A stretch of 43,960 bases of DNA. It comes from a virus. The stretch covers positions 1 to 43,960 of IMG/VR virus record IMGVR_UViG_3300037246_000602; one strand, 5' to 3'. A program made the translations under genes and the position numbers. Numbering within the stretch: position 1 is the stretch's first letter; every line of letters starts with the position of its first letter. The notes under the pieces are model-generated. The model searched no databases. It had not been told where the DNA came from and saw nothing but the letters and a program-made list of their open reading frames with translations. Positions 7,023 to 16,362 of the stretch are shown one piece after another.

Positions 7023-7634
7023 ATGGCAGAATTAATAGTAGGAAGGGACGAAGAAGGTATAGATCGTATTCCCAGAATAGATGGAGCAACGAGTTCGTTT
7101 TCAACAGTGAGTTTATCACATGAGAAAATACATAATGGGAAGCATTACACTATAACTTACGCCGTGGCAGATCTTGGGGCAGCCACTACTCCTAACGATA
7201 TGATGACTTTAGCTTTTACGACTCCAAACACTACAGCGTGGTTGCATATGCTTATAACAGCAACTTCAGCGGCAGGTACAAGGTTTAGATTTATAAGAGG
7301 TAAAACAGGAGGTGGCGGTACTGGAACAGGGATTATAGATGCTCAGAACAACAACCACAATAGTTCGAATACTTCGTCTATTATAAATCAAGCAGGTACT
7401 CCGGCAGCGGGTAGTGTGACATATGACTCAACTTTGTTTACCGGGGGCGTTTCGGTAATAGATGTTTTTATAGGGACAACCGGGCAAGGCAATGCAGTTA
7501 TTGGTGGCGAGGCCCGTGGAGATAATGAGAACATCCTTAAGCAAGACACTGAGTACCAAGTTAGTTTATTCAATACAGCTAATGTTGCAGGCAGTATAAG
7601 TTTAAGTTGGTATCATCACAGGAAGAAAAATTAA
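7023..7634 (+). CDS. virion structural protein, beta-rich
   Basis: 203 aa. The conserved-looking start (GRDEEGIDRIPRIDG) leads into Gly/Thr/Ser-rich beta sandwich-like sequence (FTTPNTTAWLHM, ENILKQDTEYQVSLFNTAN). Proteins of this pattern are frequent beside tail and head genes of environmental podophages and are annotated as virion or tail proteins. AAGGAG sits upstream. Exact role (decoration, fiber base) unknown. Confidence 0.6.
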   Translation: MAELIVGRDEEGIDRIPRIDGATSSFSTVSLSHEKIHNGKHYTITYAVADLGAATTPNDMMTLAFTTPNTTAWLHMLITATSAAGTRFRFIRGKTGGGGTGTGIIDAQNNNHNSSNTSSIINQAGTPAAGSVTYDSTLFTGGVSVIDVFIGTTGQGNAVIGGEARGDNENILKQDTEYQVSLFNTANVAGSISLSWYHHRKKN

Positions 7635-7861
7635 TGAGATATTTAATACCAATACTATGTCTTTGTATAAGCTGCACAAGTTTTAACGAATACAAATATA
7701 AAGCAGATTTGTTTGATAGATTACATTCTGTTGAAGCTAAGTATAAATATATAATCCGTATGAATAAAGATTCAGTGACTTTTTACAGATATGATCCGAT
7801 CACAGGGAAATTGCAGAAAGTGACTAAAAAGTTTAGGGAAGACAGGAGCTTTGTATTTTAA
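7634..7861 (+). CDS. small predicted lipoprotein
   Basis: 75 aa from ATG 7634 (TAATG overlap). MRYLIPILCLCISC looks like a signal peptide with a lipobox-like ending at Cys14, followed by a charged mature domain. If lipidated it could be a spanin-type or surface lipoprotein, but the usual inner-membrane spanin partner is not adjacent. It sits inside a virion gene cassette, which is odd for a lipoprotein. Confidence 0.5.
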   Translation: MRYLIPILCLCISCTSFNEYKYKADLFDRLHSVEAKYKYIIRMNKDSVTFYRYDPITGKLQKVTKKFREDRSFVF

Positions 7862-8193
7862 TGAAGACTAATGCTTGGGGTAAAACACAAAGATCATGGG
7901 GCTTTGAAGTCCGGGTTGATTTTACAGATGAAGATGCCGGGAAAATATATAATGAGGTTCTAGTGTTTGATAAGGAACCTGATGAAAGTACCCTTGAATC
8001 TGCGATTATAGAATATGAAGAAGAGTTGGTTATTAGGATAGAACAGCAAGCAGAATTTGAAGCAGAACTATTAGCTGAAGAGATCGCCAAGATGAATGAA
8101 TTGATTGATGCTAAAATTGAGATAGACAGATTGACAAAAGAAAATAAAGAATTACAAGATGAAATAGATGATTTAACAGGGGTGTATCTATAA
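7861..8193 (+). CDS. coiled-coil protein next to the receptor-binding cassette
   Basis: 110 aa. N-terminal ~45 residues are beta-like (WGFEVRVDFTDEDAGKIY). Residues ~50-105 form a long acidic coiled coil (IDRLTKENKELQDEIDDL). TAATG overlap with the next gene. Size and position suit a fiber assembly chaperone or hinge protein; this is inference. Confidence 0.45.
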   Translation: MKTNAWGKTQRSWGFEVRVDFTDEDAGKIYNEVLVFDKEPDESTLESAIIEYEEELVIRIEQQAEFEAELLAEEIAKMNELIDAKIEIDRLTKENKELQDEIDDLTGVYL

Positions 8194-9971
8194 TGGGAAG
8201 TCCATATAATTGCTCAGTTAGTGGGCCTTGGAATGCCGCTGGTACAGATACGTGGGGGCAGGGTTTGGGTGTGTTTCCAAATGCTCCGGGGGACGTTTGG
8301 AATCTTGGTGTTAATAAAACTGTAACATATAATGTAAGCTCTGCCGTAGAGCTTGGAAATGGAACTATAAGTGCTTTATCAAGATTGTTATTCAGTCGAA
8401 GTATGTCCACGTTGTTAAGCATGGGAGATAATACTATTACAGTCACAGGATTTAATGCAGGATTGAGGGCTTTTCTGGATATGGGTACAATAGCAAGTCC
8501 TATTCCCGCCGCTTTTACGGCAGGACTTCTATTCAACACCACTTCAGACGGAGTAAAAGGAATTTTCAATGCTAATTCATTTGGGGATTTAACTTTTGTA
8601 GGGCATGAAGACTATTACGGGGCTGACGGAGAAACTGTTTTAAATGCGGATATAGTAGCAACTGATACAACTTTTACAATAGTAGGAAATTATTCAGCCA
8701 AATGGCAGGATGGGCAGGAGATTTATATACATAAGGGGAACGCTGCTCAAGGAATAGATGATATACGTTTAGTTACATTAAATGGCGCACCTTCCAATGC
8801 AGCAAACTCAGTTTGCACAATAAACGAGGCTGCTTTTTCGGATACTTATAATGCAGGGGCAAAAGTAGTCAATGCCAGTAAAAATGTTTATGTAGGTAAA
8901 GTAGGAGCATCTTTGGTCATAGGTTCAGTAGGATATAATACAAACAGACCGAAAATCAATTTAGTGTCGGCAATTGCAACTTCTTTTGTAGCTGATAATG
9001 CAATGTTTACAGGAATGTATGGTTTAATTTTTCCTATTGCTAATCAGATAACGAACTGTACGTGGAGGAATGGAAAGACGGTTGTCGATTCAGCGAGAGG
9101 AATTAATCTTACGGGAAATTATATTGTTAATCAAGCTCCGGTATTAGATTCTTTGGGATGTGTTTTAAATGGGAATTGGATCAGAAATGGACAGTGCGTA
9201 AACAATGGGATGTTTCATTCCTTAGAAGGTGATTTTTATTTTAATATTACGTGTTCTTTTGAAAGTCAATCTAATTTTCTTGTCGGAAACTTTTTTGGAA
9301 ATTCTATAGTTATAAACAAAGGAAGTGGTCATATAATAACGGGCAGAATTGGTTATGATGGGAATGACACTTTGATGGCTAACGGTGATGATTTTGGTAC
9401 TTATATACTCAAGGCGGTATCAAGATCGTTCAAAATGGTAACACCTCCGGTTTTCTTTCAAAGAAACTTTCTTGTGACGACTCAGCATCCTGGAAATCTT
9501 GGATTGTATTGTGAAAATTATGGTGAAGTGAATGGTGCAAGTTATGCTTTCACATTGTGGGGGGATGTGATTAAGAACACCGTAACCGTGCGGCCGGGGG
9601 GTGCACCAGATTCCATAGAAGTCATACCGTTGTCAAGATGCAAAGAGTTAGCTCCTATTCAATTTTTAGACTGGACTGTAAACGCTGTCCCTGCGGCTTC
9701 TCAAAACAAACACCTCCGCATTCGTGGTTCAGGCTGGACAGGGTTTCCAACAAATACAAAATTATGGTTTGAAGCTGAATACATAAGTAATGCAGTAACT
9801 TTGGAAAAAACTATAGTCAAGTCGACTGCCGTATTGGTTGATAATATCACATGGGAAACATTTTCAATTCCGGCATTCACTCCGGCTGTTGTCGGGGTTG
9901 TACGGTATCGAGGTTTCCTGGCACATTACGAAGCCGCAAGTAAAATCTTTGTGGATAATGCGTTATACTGA
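8193..9971 (+). CDS. large beta-structured virion protein, receptor-binding candidate
   Basis: 592 aa. Starts MGSPYNCSVSGPWNAAGTDTW, followed by repetitive Gly/Asn/Thr-rich short strands (ITNCTWRNGK, INLTGNYIVN, LVGNFFGNSIVI) typical of right-handed beta-helix or solenoid tail fibers and spikes. No enzymatic motif seen. It is the largest protein of the 7.0-11.9 kb cassette and the best candidate for the receptor-binding or decoration fiber. Confidence 0.55.
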   Translation: MGSPYNCSVSGPWNAAGTDTWGQGLGVFPNAPGDVWNLGVNKTVTYNVSSAVELGNGTISALSRLLFSRSMSTLLSMGDNTITVTGFNAGLRAFLDMGTIASPIPAAFTAGLLFNTTSDGVKGIFNANSFGDLTFVGHEDYYGADGETVLNADIVATDTTFTIVGNYSAKWQDGQEIYIHKGNAAQGIDDIRLVTLNGAPSNAANSVCTINEAAFSDTYNAGAKVVNASKNVYVGKVGASLVIGSVGYNTNRPKINLVSAIATSFVADNAMFTGMYGLIFPIANQITNCTWRNGKTVVDSARGINLTGNYIVNQAPVLDSLGCVLNGNWIRNGQCVNNGMFHSLEGDFYFNITCSFESQSNFLVGNFFGNSIVINKGSGHIITGRIGYDGNDTLMANGDDFGTYILKAVSRSFKMVTPPVFFQRNFLVTTQHPGNLGLYCENYGEVNGASYAFTLWGDVIKNTVTVRPGGAPDSIEVIPLSRCKELAPIQFLDWTVNAVPAASQNKHLRIRGSGWTGFPTNTKLWFEAEYISNAVTLEKTIVKSTAVLVDNITWETFSIPAFTPAVVGVVRYRGFLAHYEAASKIFVDNALY

Positions 9972-10156
9972 TGGCGATAAACGGAGTATGGGTAGATGGC
10001 GAAAGTCAAACACCACAAGAGTATTCTCCAACTACAGTGTTGTGGGATTGGAACGATGGAGAGAGTGGGGCAATAGTCGCTAATGCAGTAGGCGCGCCGG
10101 TGACAACACTGAGCAATTATTATTATAACGAATATTTGATGGGTGGAAATCAGTAA
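9971..10156 (+). CDS. small virion-cassette protein
   Basis: 61 aa, Asn/Gly/Thr-rich (MAINGVWVDGESQTPQEY). One-base stop/start overlaps on both sides place it in the same operon as the fiber-like proteins. Unknown role. Confidence 0.5.
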   Translation: MAINGVWVDGESQTPQEYSPTTVLWDWNDGESGAIVANAVGAPVTTLSNYYYNEYLMGGNQ

Positions 10157-11088
10157 TGCAGAAGAATGTTTCAGGCCAAAAATGGAGAGTGTTTGCTTTT
10201 AACTTGACAGACAATGTTCCTGTTACCGGGGACTCTGCTAATATTACTGGTAAAATAAATATTGATGGAGCTGGAGCTGGTGCAATTGCAGATACTAATC
10301 CAACCGAAATCGAAGATGGCTATTATGAGTTTGATTTAAGTCAAGGTGAAACCGATGGGGATAATTTAGATATATATCCGGAAAGTTCGACAGGTGATGT
10401 TCAGGTAATTGGTGTCCCTGGAAATTATGTAACAACACCGCCTAATCACAGTATAATGTATATTCCTTTTCAGATAAGCGACGTTGATTTAGCAAATTCT
10501 GCTGCTGTACCATTGGGATTCAAAGTTATTGATTTATATGGAGATTTGCCAACCACAGCAGAAATAACTCCGGGTTCTATCGTAGTAGCAAGAAAAGCAA
10601 TAGGTGGCGCCGCTTTTTCAATAATTACAAATACGGCATGTAGTAAAAATGATGGATATATATACAACAATGAAGTTTTTAGTTCAGGAAGGGGTTATTT
10701 TGCAGGCGATTCCATATGGGTTAGATTTTATAATCAGAAAGTAACAATAAATTCTATAGAGTATATATTAAGTGCAGCCCAACCTTACTCGATGAATTTC
10801 AGTATAAGACAAACTATGAGAGGTACTGACGCTGCTGGAGTTAATACAGAAATGCTTGACGTGTTGACTATAGATACTTTTGCAGAAGTGGGACAGGAAA
10901 CACCAGCAGCAACACAGAGTATTTTAAAAATGTTACAACATTTATATAAACAATGGAGAAACAAACACTCTCAAACGGCAACAGAATATAAATTATATGC
11001 AGATGATACTACAACAGTAGATCAAAAAAGAAATGTTAGTGATGATACAGTAACAGCAACTAAAGAAGAAATAGCAGCGGGGCCATAA
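10156..11088 (+). CDS. virion protein with Ig-like N-terminal region
   Basis: 310 aa. The first ~90 residues look like an Ig-type beta domain (NITGKINIDG, GYYEFDLSQGETDGDNL), and a second beta domain follows (~100-225). The C terminus has a helical stretch (ILKMLQHLYKQWRN) and ends YADDTTTVDQKRNVSDD, a pattern I associate with tail fiber-type proteins of environmental phages. Stop/start overlap with both neighbours. Confidence 0.55.
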   Translation: MQKNVSGQKWRVFAFNLTDNVPVTGDSANITGKINIDGAGAGAIADTNPTEIEDGYYEFDLSQGETDGDNLDIYPESSTGDVQVIGVPGNYVTTPPNHSIMYIPFQISDVDLANSAAVPLGFKVIDLYGDLPTTAEITPGSIVVARKAIGGAAFSIITNTACSKNDGYIYNNEVFSSGRGYFAGDSIWVRFYNQKVTINSIEYILSAAQPYSMNFSIRQTMRGTDAAGVNTEMLDVLTIDTFAEVGQETPAATQSILKMLQHLYKQWRNKHSQTATEYKLYADDTTTVDQKRNVSDDTVTATKEEIAAGP

Positions 11089-11612
11089 TGGCAGTAGATA
11101 CAAGAGCTAAAAGATTTTCGATAATGGAGTCTAGCATAGGACAAAGTTCTATGCCTTTGGCGGATGGTTCGTTCACACAGGGAGACAGGCAACATCTTAT
11201 ATGGGGATATTCAGGGATATTATGGTCTGCTTTACATGCTAAAATTGTAGAGCATATCTATCATATATGTCAAATGACAATACATAAAGTACATTCAACA
11301 TTAATGACTATAAGCAAGGCACATTCAACATTGATGACAACAAACAAAGAGCATTCAACGCCAATGACAATAGGCAAAGAATACGATACTCAAATGACAA
11401 TAGATAAAGAGCATTCAACACCAACAATAACAAACAAGGAACATGATACTCAAATGACAATAAATAAAGCACATTCAACACCAACGACAATAAACGAGGA
11501 ACATGTTACTCAAATGACAACAAGCAAGGCACGTTCAACGCCAATGACTATAAACAAGGAACATGATACTGAAATGACAACAAGAAAGACACACTCAACG
11601 CCAATGGGGTAA
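11088..11612 (+). CDS. virion-associated protein with decapeptide repeat tail
   Basis: 174 aa. Residues 1-45 (MAVDTRAKRFSIM ... DGSFTQGDRQHLIWGYSGI) match a pattern common in small proteins beside phage portal genes. From residue 63 to the end the protein is 11 tandem 10-residue units with consensus M-T-[IT]-x-K-x-H-[SD]-T-[PQ]. The repeat part is basic and His/Thr-rich, unlike the neighbours, and has probably expanded by slippage. Confidence 0.6.
   Translation: MAVDTRAKRFSIMESSIGQSSMPLADGSFTQGDRQHLIWGYSGILWSALHAKIVEHIYHICQMTIHKVHSTLMTISKAHSTLMTTNKEHSTPMTIGKEYDTQMTIDKEHSTPTITNKEHDTQMTINKAHSTPTTINEEHVTQMTTSKARSTPMTINKEHDTEMTTRKTHSTPMG
11274..11603 (+). repeat. 30-bp tandem repeat array, 11 units
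   Basis: Eleven in-frame 30-bp units, with an alternating 60-bp higher-order pattern in the later units (HSTP-type then HDTQ-type). Units differ at several positions each, so the array is not brand new, but the length is held to exact multiples of 30. Confidence 0.8.
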
Positions 11613-11615
11613 AGC

Positions 11616-11909
11616 ATGGGAAAGATATATGTAGGACAGACAGAACTTAGAATGCACTATGATTGTAATGTAGACCTCACTGGTTATTCGGCTATAGTAA
11701 TAAATGTGACTTTGCCCGATGGAACTACTACAACATGGACTCCTACGATTGATACAGTAGCAGAAGGAACTATGTATTATGATATTGCAAATGATACTAT
11801 TTTAGCTCAAGAGGGTAAATATTTACAACAACCTCAAGCGACTATGGGGAGTGGTGACATAGTACCGGGCGAAACTAAAAGTGACTATGTTTATGGGCGG
11901 TATAAATGA
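11616..11909 (+). CDS. conserved small virion protein
   Basis: 97 aa. MGKIYVGQTELRMHYDCNVDLTG followed by an Ig-like beta domain (VNVTLPDGTTTTWTP type). The IYVGQT-x-L start is common among phage structural proteins, including the baseplate/adhesin-type BppU N-terminal group. ATGA overlap with the portal gene. Confidence 0.55.
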   Translation: MGKIYVGQTELRMHYDCNVDLTGYSAIVINVTLPDGTTTTWTPTIDTVAEGTMYYDIANDTILAQEGKYLQQPQATMGSGDIVPGETKSDYVYGRYK

Positions 11910-13783
11910 CAGATAATAATAAAATAAAAGATGTTGAAAGTGCATATAACGAAGCCTTCTCTGCATGGGATCCGTGGATGTCCGAAGCAGAAGAAGATGA
12001 ACGCTTTTATATGGGTGATCAGTGGGACGAAGATTCTAAGGCTGAGTTAAATGATGCCGGAAGACCTGTAGAGAGTATAAATCAAATATTCAAAGCAGTT
12101 AATGTGGTCACAGGCTATTACAGACAAAACAAGACTGATATTAACTACTTCCCCGTAGAAGGATCAGATCAAGCTACAGCAGATATTTTAACGGAGACTT
12201 CTAAGTGGGCTTTAGCTTCATCCGGTGCTGATGATGACATGTCATACGCCTTTGGAGATTGCGTAAGGACTGGCCTTGGTTGGTTGTCTCCATGGATGGA
12301 TTACTCTAAAGATCCTCTTAATGGAGATATTAGAGTAGGGTTTGAAGATAAATATCACGTAATGTTCGAGCCTTACAGTAAAAGTCCTACTTTAGACGAT
12401 TGTGATTATATTATAAGATACGCATGGCCTTCTAAAGAAAGGCTTATATCTTTGTACCCTCAACATAAGAAGCAAATTAAAAGCATGAAGTCAGGCACAT
12501 CTTCTAAGTTTTCACGTCAGTTGCCTTATCAGGGCATTCAAGACAGAGGCATGAGACTTAACGTGGTTGAGAAATGGGAAAGAGAATGGAAAGACATAAC
12601 TCTTCTTATAGATCCCGTTTCATTAGACACGTATGAATGGACTAAAGGCAGGCAGGAATTAGGCAATCTTTTTGAGCAAAGACCTGAAATGAAAGCAGCT
12701 CTTGCAGTAGTTAAAGGCAGAGTGCCAAGGATTAAGTTGATTACTCAAATTGAAGGTAAGGCAATTCTTCATGACGGCGATCCGCCTGCGGGATTTTCAA
12801 AGACTATGTATCCGTTTATACCAATCTTTGCTTATTACGTACCTAATTTCAATGACTGGAAGTGGAAACTTCAAGGGGTCATAAGAGTAATGAAGGATCC
12901 TCAACGAGAATATAATAAAATAAGGTCTGTTTTAATGGATGCTGCAATGACAGTCCCTAATTCCGGTTGGATTCATGAAAAAGGAGCAGTTGACGATCCA
13001 CAACAATTAAGAAAGACAGGCGCAGGGCAACTTATAGAAAAGAATCCGGGGAAAGAGCTTACTCAAATAGACCCAGCACAGATCGCTCCTGCGTTAACTC
13101 AATTGCATGAACAACATAAGGCAGACATAAGAGAATTGGGGACGAATCCTGATTTAATGGGTATTGTAGGTGAAGGTGGTTCAAGCGCAGCAGCTCCGGG
13201 TGTTTCTTTACAGTTAAGGCAAAAACAAGGGTTGTTAAGTCTACAGAATCCTTTCGATGGAATGAGTTTAGCTAAAAAACAATTAGGACTTTATCTTAAA
13301 GAAATGATAGTTGGCTGGCCGAACGCCAAAATAGAACGAATTATAGGCCGTAAAGTACCGCCTCAGTTTGACAAGTATAAGCGAAGTGGCCGTTATGATT
13401 GCATTATAGACGAAAAGACTCATAGCGCGACTTACAGATTGGCTAGCTTTGCTGAATTGCAATCTTTGGTTCAACACGGAGTACAAATTCCTCCCGCAGT
13501 TCTTAGAGAGGCTTCTAATATACCGGCAGAAACCAAACAAATATGGGCACAGCAGGACAAACAACAATCTGAGCAGTCTTTAAAACAAAGACAAGAGGAA
13601 ACTCAACTTAAATTAAAAGAGATTGAAGCAATCAACAGAGGGCCGATTACTGAAAAGCAAATGGATAATCAAGGTGACTTACAGCTTGAGAAGCTTAAAC
13701 AAGAAGGAGATAAGCAAATCAAGCTGATGGACATAGCAGGAAAGAAGCAAGTAGAAAATATTAAACAAAGGAGTACACAATGA
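11906..13783 (+). CDS. portal protein, P22-like family
   Basis: 625 aa dodecameric portal: the DNA entry and exit channel at the capsid vertex. DERFYMGDQWDE (~31-42), ESINQIFKAVNVVTGYYRQNKTD, DVRTGLGW-type strings and PQREYNKIRSVLMDAAM (~332-348) are typical of the P22-type portal family. The C terminus is a long Gln/Lys helix (barrel-like). ATGA overlaps at both ends place it between the small virion protein and the scaffold. Confidence 0.9.
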   Translation: MTDNNKIKDVESAYNEAFSAWDPWMSEAEEDERFYMGDQWDEDSKAELNDAGRPVESINQIFKAVNVVTGYYRQNKTDINYFPVEGSDQATADILTETSKWALASSGADDDMSYAFGDCVRTGLGWLSPWMDYSKDPLNGDIRVGFEDKYHVMFEPYSKSPTLDDCDYIIRYAWPSKERLISLYPQHKKQIKSMKSGTSSKFSRQLPYQGIQDRGMRLNVVEKWEREWKDITLLIDPVSLDTYEWTKGRQELGNLFEQRPEMKAALAVVKGRVPRIKLITQIEGKAILHDGDPPAGFSKTMYPFIPIFAYYVPNFNDWKWKLQGVIRVMKDPQREYNKIRSVLMDAAMTVPNSGWIHEKGAVDDPQQLRKTGAGQLIEKNPGKELTQIDPAQIAPALTQLHEQHKADIRELGTNPDLMGIVGEGGSSAAAPGVSLQLRQKQGLLSLQNPFDGMSLAKKQLGLYLKEMIVGWPNAKIERIIGRKVPPQFDKYKRSGRYDCIIDEKTHSATYRLASFAELQSLVQHGVQIPPAVLREASNIPAETKQIWAQQDKQQSEQSLKQRQEETQLKLKEIEAINRGPITEKQMDNQGDLQLEKLKQEGDKQIKLMDIAGKKQVENIKQRSTQ

Positions 13784-14559
13784 GTGAAAACCAAACGGGC
13801 GTAGAAGAAGCTGCCGCCGAGCCGGTAATACCAGCAGAACCAACGGGCGTAGTTTCAGTGCCGCCGACTGACGATGGGGATAAGCCCCCGGTAGAGCAAC
13901 CTACCGAACAGGAAATCAAAGAAGCTGCTCTTATTCAGTCAAGGGATGATCTCGCAGAAAGAGCGAGGCAATCTGATAAAAGAGCAGACCAATCTGACGA
14001 AACTGCAAGAATGGCATTAGAGGCTGCAAAAAGAGCCGAAGAATATAATGCTTATTTGCAAGGTCAGCAGCAAAGACCGGTTGATAGGTTTGAAGGACGC
14101 GATCCTGACGAAGTTGTTACGATTGCAGAATTAAAACAAATCGAAAATGAGAATAAGCAAAGGATTGAAACTGCTCAATTTAAAACAAAAGAAGAACAGA
14201 GGCAAAACAATCTTACTGAGTCATTAGATCGGGCAAGAGAAAAGCACTCGAATTTTGATGAAGTATTAGCTAAAGCTCAGAAGATTTTTAATCAACAGGA
14301 GTTAGGAGCCATAGGGATGATGAAAGACCCTGGTGAAAGACTCTACAAAATGGTCATAGCTGAGAATCCTGAAATGAAAGCACAAGAAAAGGCAGACATT
14401 GTTAAAGAAACTATTGATACAGTGAACGCCAACCTTAATACCCCGGGCACTCTTTCAGGGGCAGGGGGTAGTGATACTGTGCTAGATCAGGCCAAGAAAT
14501 TTGGACAAATGTCTAATGAAGATTTTGAGGCTGAGATAGCAGCGGTCAAAAGAAAATAA
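13780..14559 (+). CDS. scaffolding protein
   Basis: 259 aa, highly charged and helical, with an acidic/Pro-rich disordered N terminus (residues 1-45) and long Ala/Glu/Arg coiled-coil segments. It has the position (portal-scaffold-capsid) and composition expected of a scaffold that guides capsid assembly and is then lost. Short basic C terminus (AAVKRK), where scaffolds often contact the coat protein. Confidence 0.8.
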   Translation: MSENQTGVEEAAAEPVIPAEPTGVVSVPPTDDGDKPPVEQPTEQEIKEAALIQSRDDLAERARQSDKRADQSDETARMALEAAKRAEEYNAYLQGQQQRPVDRFEGRDPDEVVTIAELKQIENENKQRIETAQFKTKEEQRQNNLTESLDRAREKHSNFDEVLAKAQKIFNQQELGAIGMMKDPGERLYKMVIAENPEMKAQEKADIVKETIDTVNANLNTPGTLSGAGGSDTVLDQAKKFGQMSNEDFEAEIAAVKRK

Positions 14560-14571
14560 TGGAGGTCGAAA

Positions 14572-15576
14572 ATGGCGACTAACACAACCACGGATATAGC
14601 ACCGGCAGTCGTTCCGTATTATGACAGAATACTGTTAATGCGACTTTTGCCGTATCTAGTCCACGATTTGTTTGCAGATAGACGCCCTTTGCCGAAAGGT
14701 GAAAGCGATCAGGCCAAATTTAGAAAGTACACAACTCTGGCAACGGCGACTACGCCGATTTCAGAGGGAGTAGTTCCTTCAGGAAGCCTGGCTACATATA
14801 CTGAAGTAACTTTTATTTTAGATCAATATGGAGACTATCTCAAATACACTGATAAGGTAAGTCTTATCAATCAAGACCCTGTAATCACAGAGTTCACAGA
14901 GCTAAGTGGAGAACAAGCAGGTGAAACAATAGACGAATTAAGGCGTAATTCGTTCAACGCCGGCACTAACGTAAGAAGGGCTACAGCAGCCGCTTCCAGA
15001 AATGCGATAACTGCTAAAATATCAGCTAACGATCTTAAATTTGTTGAGAGAGCTATGCTTGATAACAAATGCAGGTACATGTCAAAGATGGTAGATCCTC
15101 AAAATGGATATGCTACAACTCCGACAAGAGCGGCGTTTTTTGTAATTGCTCATTCAGATGCCAAAAGTGACATAGAAGACCTTACTAACTTTCAGTCGGT
15201 AGAGAAGTACGCGCCTAATACCAAAGTTCACGAAAGTGAAATTGGTCAGGTTGGTAACTTCAGGTTTATTATCACTAACAAGGCTAAGAATTGGCCAGAT
15301 ACAGGAGGTACTGCGGTAACTAACACTTTGGTTTACACAACTGCGGATTCTTCATGTGATGTTTATTCCTTTTTGGTATTCTCAGAACATGCAGTAGCGA
15401 TAACAGACCTTGAAGGTGAAGGTCTTCAGATGATAACCAAAGCAAGAACTTCCGGTGGGCCTGAAAATCCACTTAATCAATTCGGCACGACAGGTTGGGT
15501 AGCTTGGACTACTCAGGGTATTCTGGACGACACAAGATTGTACAGAATCGAAGCTGGCGTTAGCCGGTTGACATAG
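14572..15576 (+). CDS. major capsid protein, N4-gp56 family
   Basis: 334 aa HK97-fold shell protein. N4-gp56 family hallmarks: LLPYLVHDLFADRRPLPKG (~25-43), FRKYTTLATATTPISEGV (~46-63), QYGDYLKYTDK (~85-95) and GEQAGETIDELRRNSFNAG (~113-131). GGAGG ribosome binding site. It follows the scaffold directly and should be the most abundant virion protein. Confidence 0.93.
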   Translation: MATNTTTDIAPAVVPYYDRILLMRLLPYLVHDLFADRRPLPKGESDQAKFRKYTTLATATTPISEGVVPSGSLATYTEVTFILDQYGDYLKYTDKVSLINQDPVITEFTELSGEQAGETIDELRRNSFNAGTNVRRATAAASRNAITAKISANDLKFVERAMLDNKCRYMSKMVDPQNGYATTPTRAAFFVIAHSDAKSDIEDLTNFQSVEKYAPNTKVHESEIGQVGNFRFIITNKAKNWPDTGGTAVTNTLVYTTADSSCDVYSFLVFSEHAVAITDLEGEGLQMITKARTSGGPENPLNQFGTTGWVAWTTQGILDDTRLYRIEAGVSRLT

Positions 15577-15585
15577 GAGGATGAC

Positions 15586-16326
15586 ATGGATCAAAATGTA
15601 CAAACAGGTAGAATAGCAGGAACAGGTACAGCACTTAATGTCGAAGTAGGCTTTATTCCTTCAAGAGTAAAGCTTATGTGTGGCGAGGGTACTGTTAAAG
15701 GTTTCTGGGATGACAATATGCGACCAGGCTCTTTTCAGATGGAAACTATTGCGTTCATGGAAGCAGGTGGTGGTATTTATGGGGCGCATTTACCTCATAT
15801 AGCTTCTACTGATACACAACTGGCAACCAGGCTTTGTGCGGGTGTTTTCGTAGATGCTCAAACTACAGAGATAACCATTCCTGCGGTAACTGCGGGTACT
15901 GCTTTTACAGCAACTACTCACGATGTTACTGCGGATAAATGGGGTTGTTTTCTAATAGAGGTAGACCACGATGGTACGACTTTTGGAATACTACCTTCGG
16001 CATCATTGGCTTATGATACAGAGGCACAGGCTTTAGCAGCACAGCCGACAGTATCGACAAATGAAGCTCCGATGGGTGTAGTAACTATAAAGGCGACTTC
16101 GGCTATCTTATGGAACGCAACTACTGACGCGCTGGCAGGTGGATCAACCGGAACTCCGGCAGAGGAAACTAACTACTATGGTGGTTATGCTCTTGTAGCT
16201 AACGGAATAAGCCAGTACGGCGCAACAGATGGAGATTCGTTTCAAGGTTTTACTCTTGGTACGGATGGGTTAATTAACACAGCAGGAAGCGAAATCTATT
16301 GGGAAGCCATTAGAAACATATTCTAA
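15586..16326 (+). CDS. virion protein carrying the shared capsid-type domain
   Basis: 246 aa. The N-terminal ~85 residues (NVEVGFIPSRVKLMCGEGTV) form one beta domain. Residues ~90-205 match the domain found in the next two structural genes: FLIEVDHDG, YDTEAQALAAQP, MGVVTIKATSAILWNATTDAL. Placed directly after the major capsid protein with GGAGG. Head decoration is the most likely role. Confidence 0.6.
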   Translation: MDQNVQTGRIAGTGTALNVEVGFIPSRVKLMCGEGTVKGFWDDNMRPGSFQMETIAFMEAGGGIYGAHLPHIASTDTQLATRLCAGVFVDAQTTEITIPAVTAGTAFTATTHDVTADKWGCFLIEVDHDGTTFGILPSASLAYDTEAQALAAQPTVSTNEAPMGVVTIKATSAILWNATTDALAGGSTGTPAEETNYYGGYALVANGISQYGATDGDSFQGFTLGTDGLINTAGSEIYWEAIRNIF

Positions 16327-16333
16327 GCAAGGA

Positions 16334-16351
16334 GGGCGGGGAAACCCGCCC
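16334..16351 (+). other. GAAA-tetraloop hairpin after the capsid genes
   Basis: GGGCGGG-GAAA-CCCGCCC is a perfect 7-bp GC stem with a GNRA tetraloop, flanked on both sides by AAGGAG-type sequences. There is no T run, so it is not an intrinsic terminator. An mRNA stability or processing role is plausible. Confidence 0.6.
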
Positions 16352-16362
16352 AAGGAGGATAA

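Noticed and set aside
11308-11490. Minus-strand ORF opposite the decapeptide repeats
   Set aside because: Low-complexity shadow of the repeat array, with no ribosome binding site and opposite to the operon.
11088-11612. Diversity-generating retroelement target
   Set aside because: No reverse transcriptase or template repeat is seen; the variation is a tandem-repeat array.
16334-16351. Intrinsic terminator after the capsid genes
   Set aside because: There is no T run after the stem; AAGGAGG and a start codon follow immediately.
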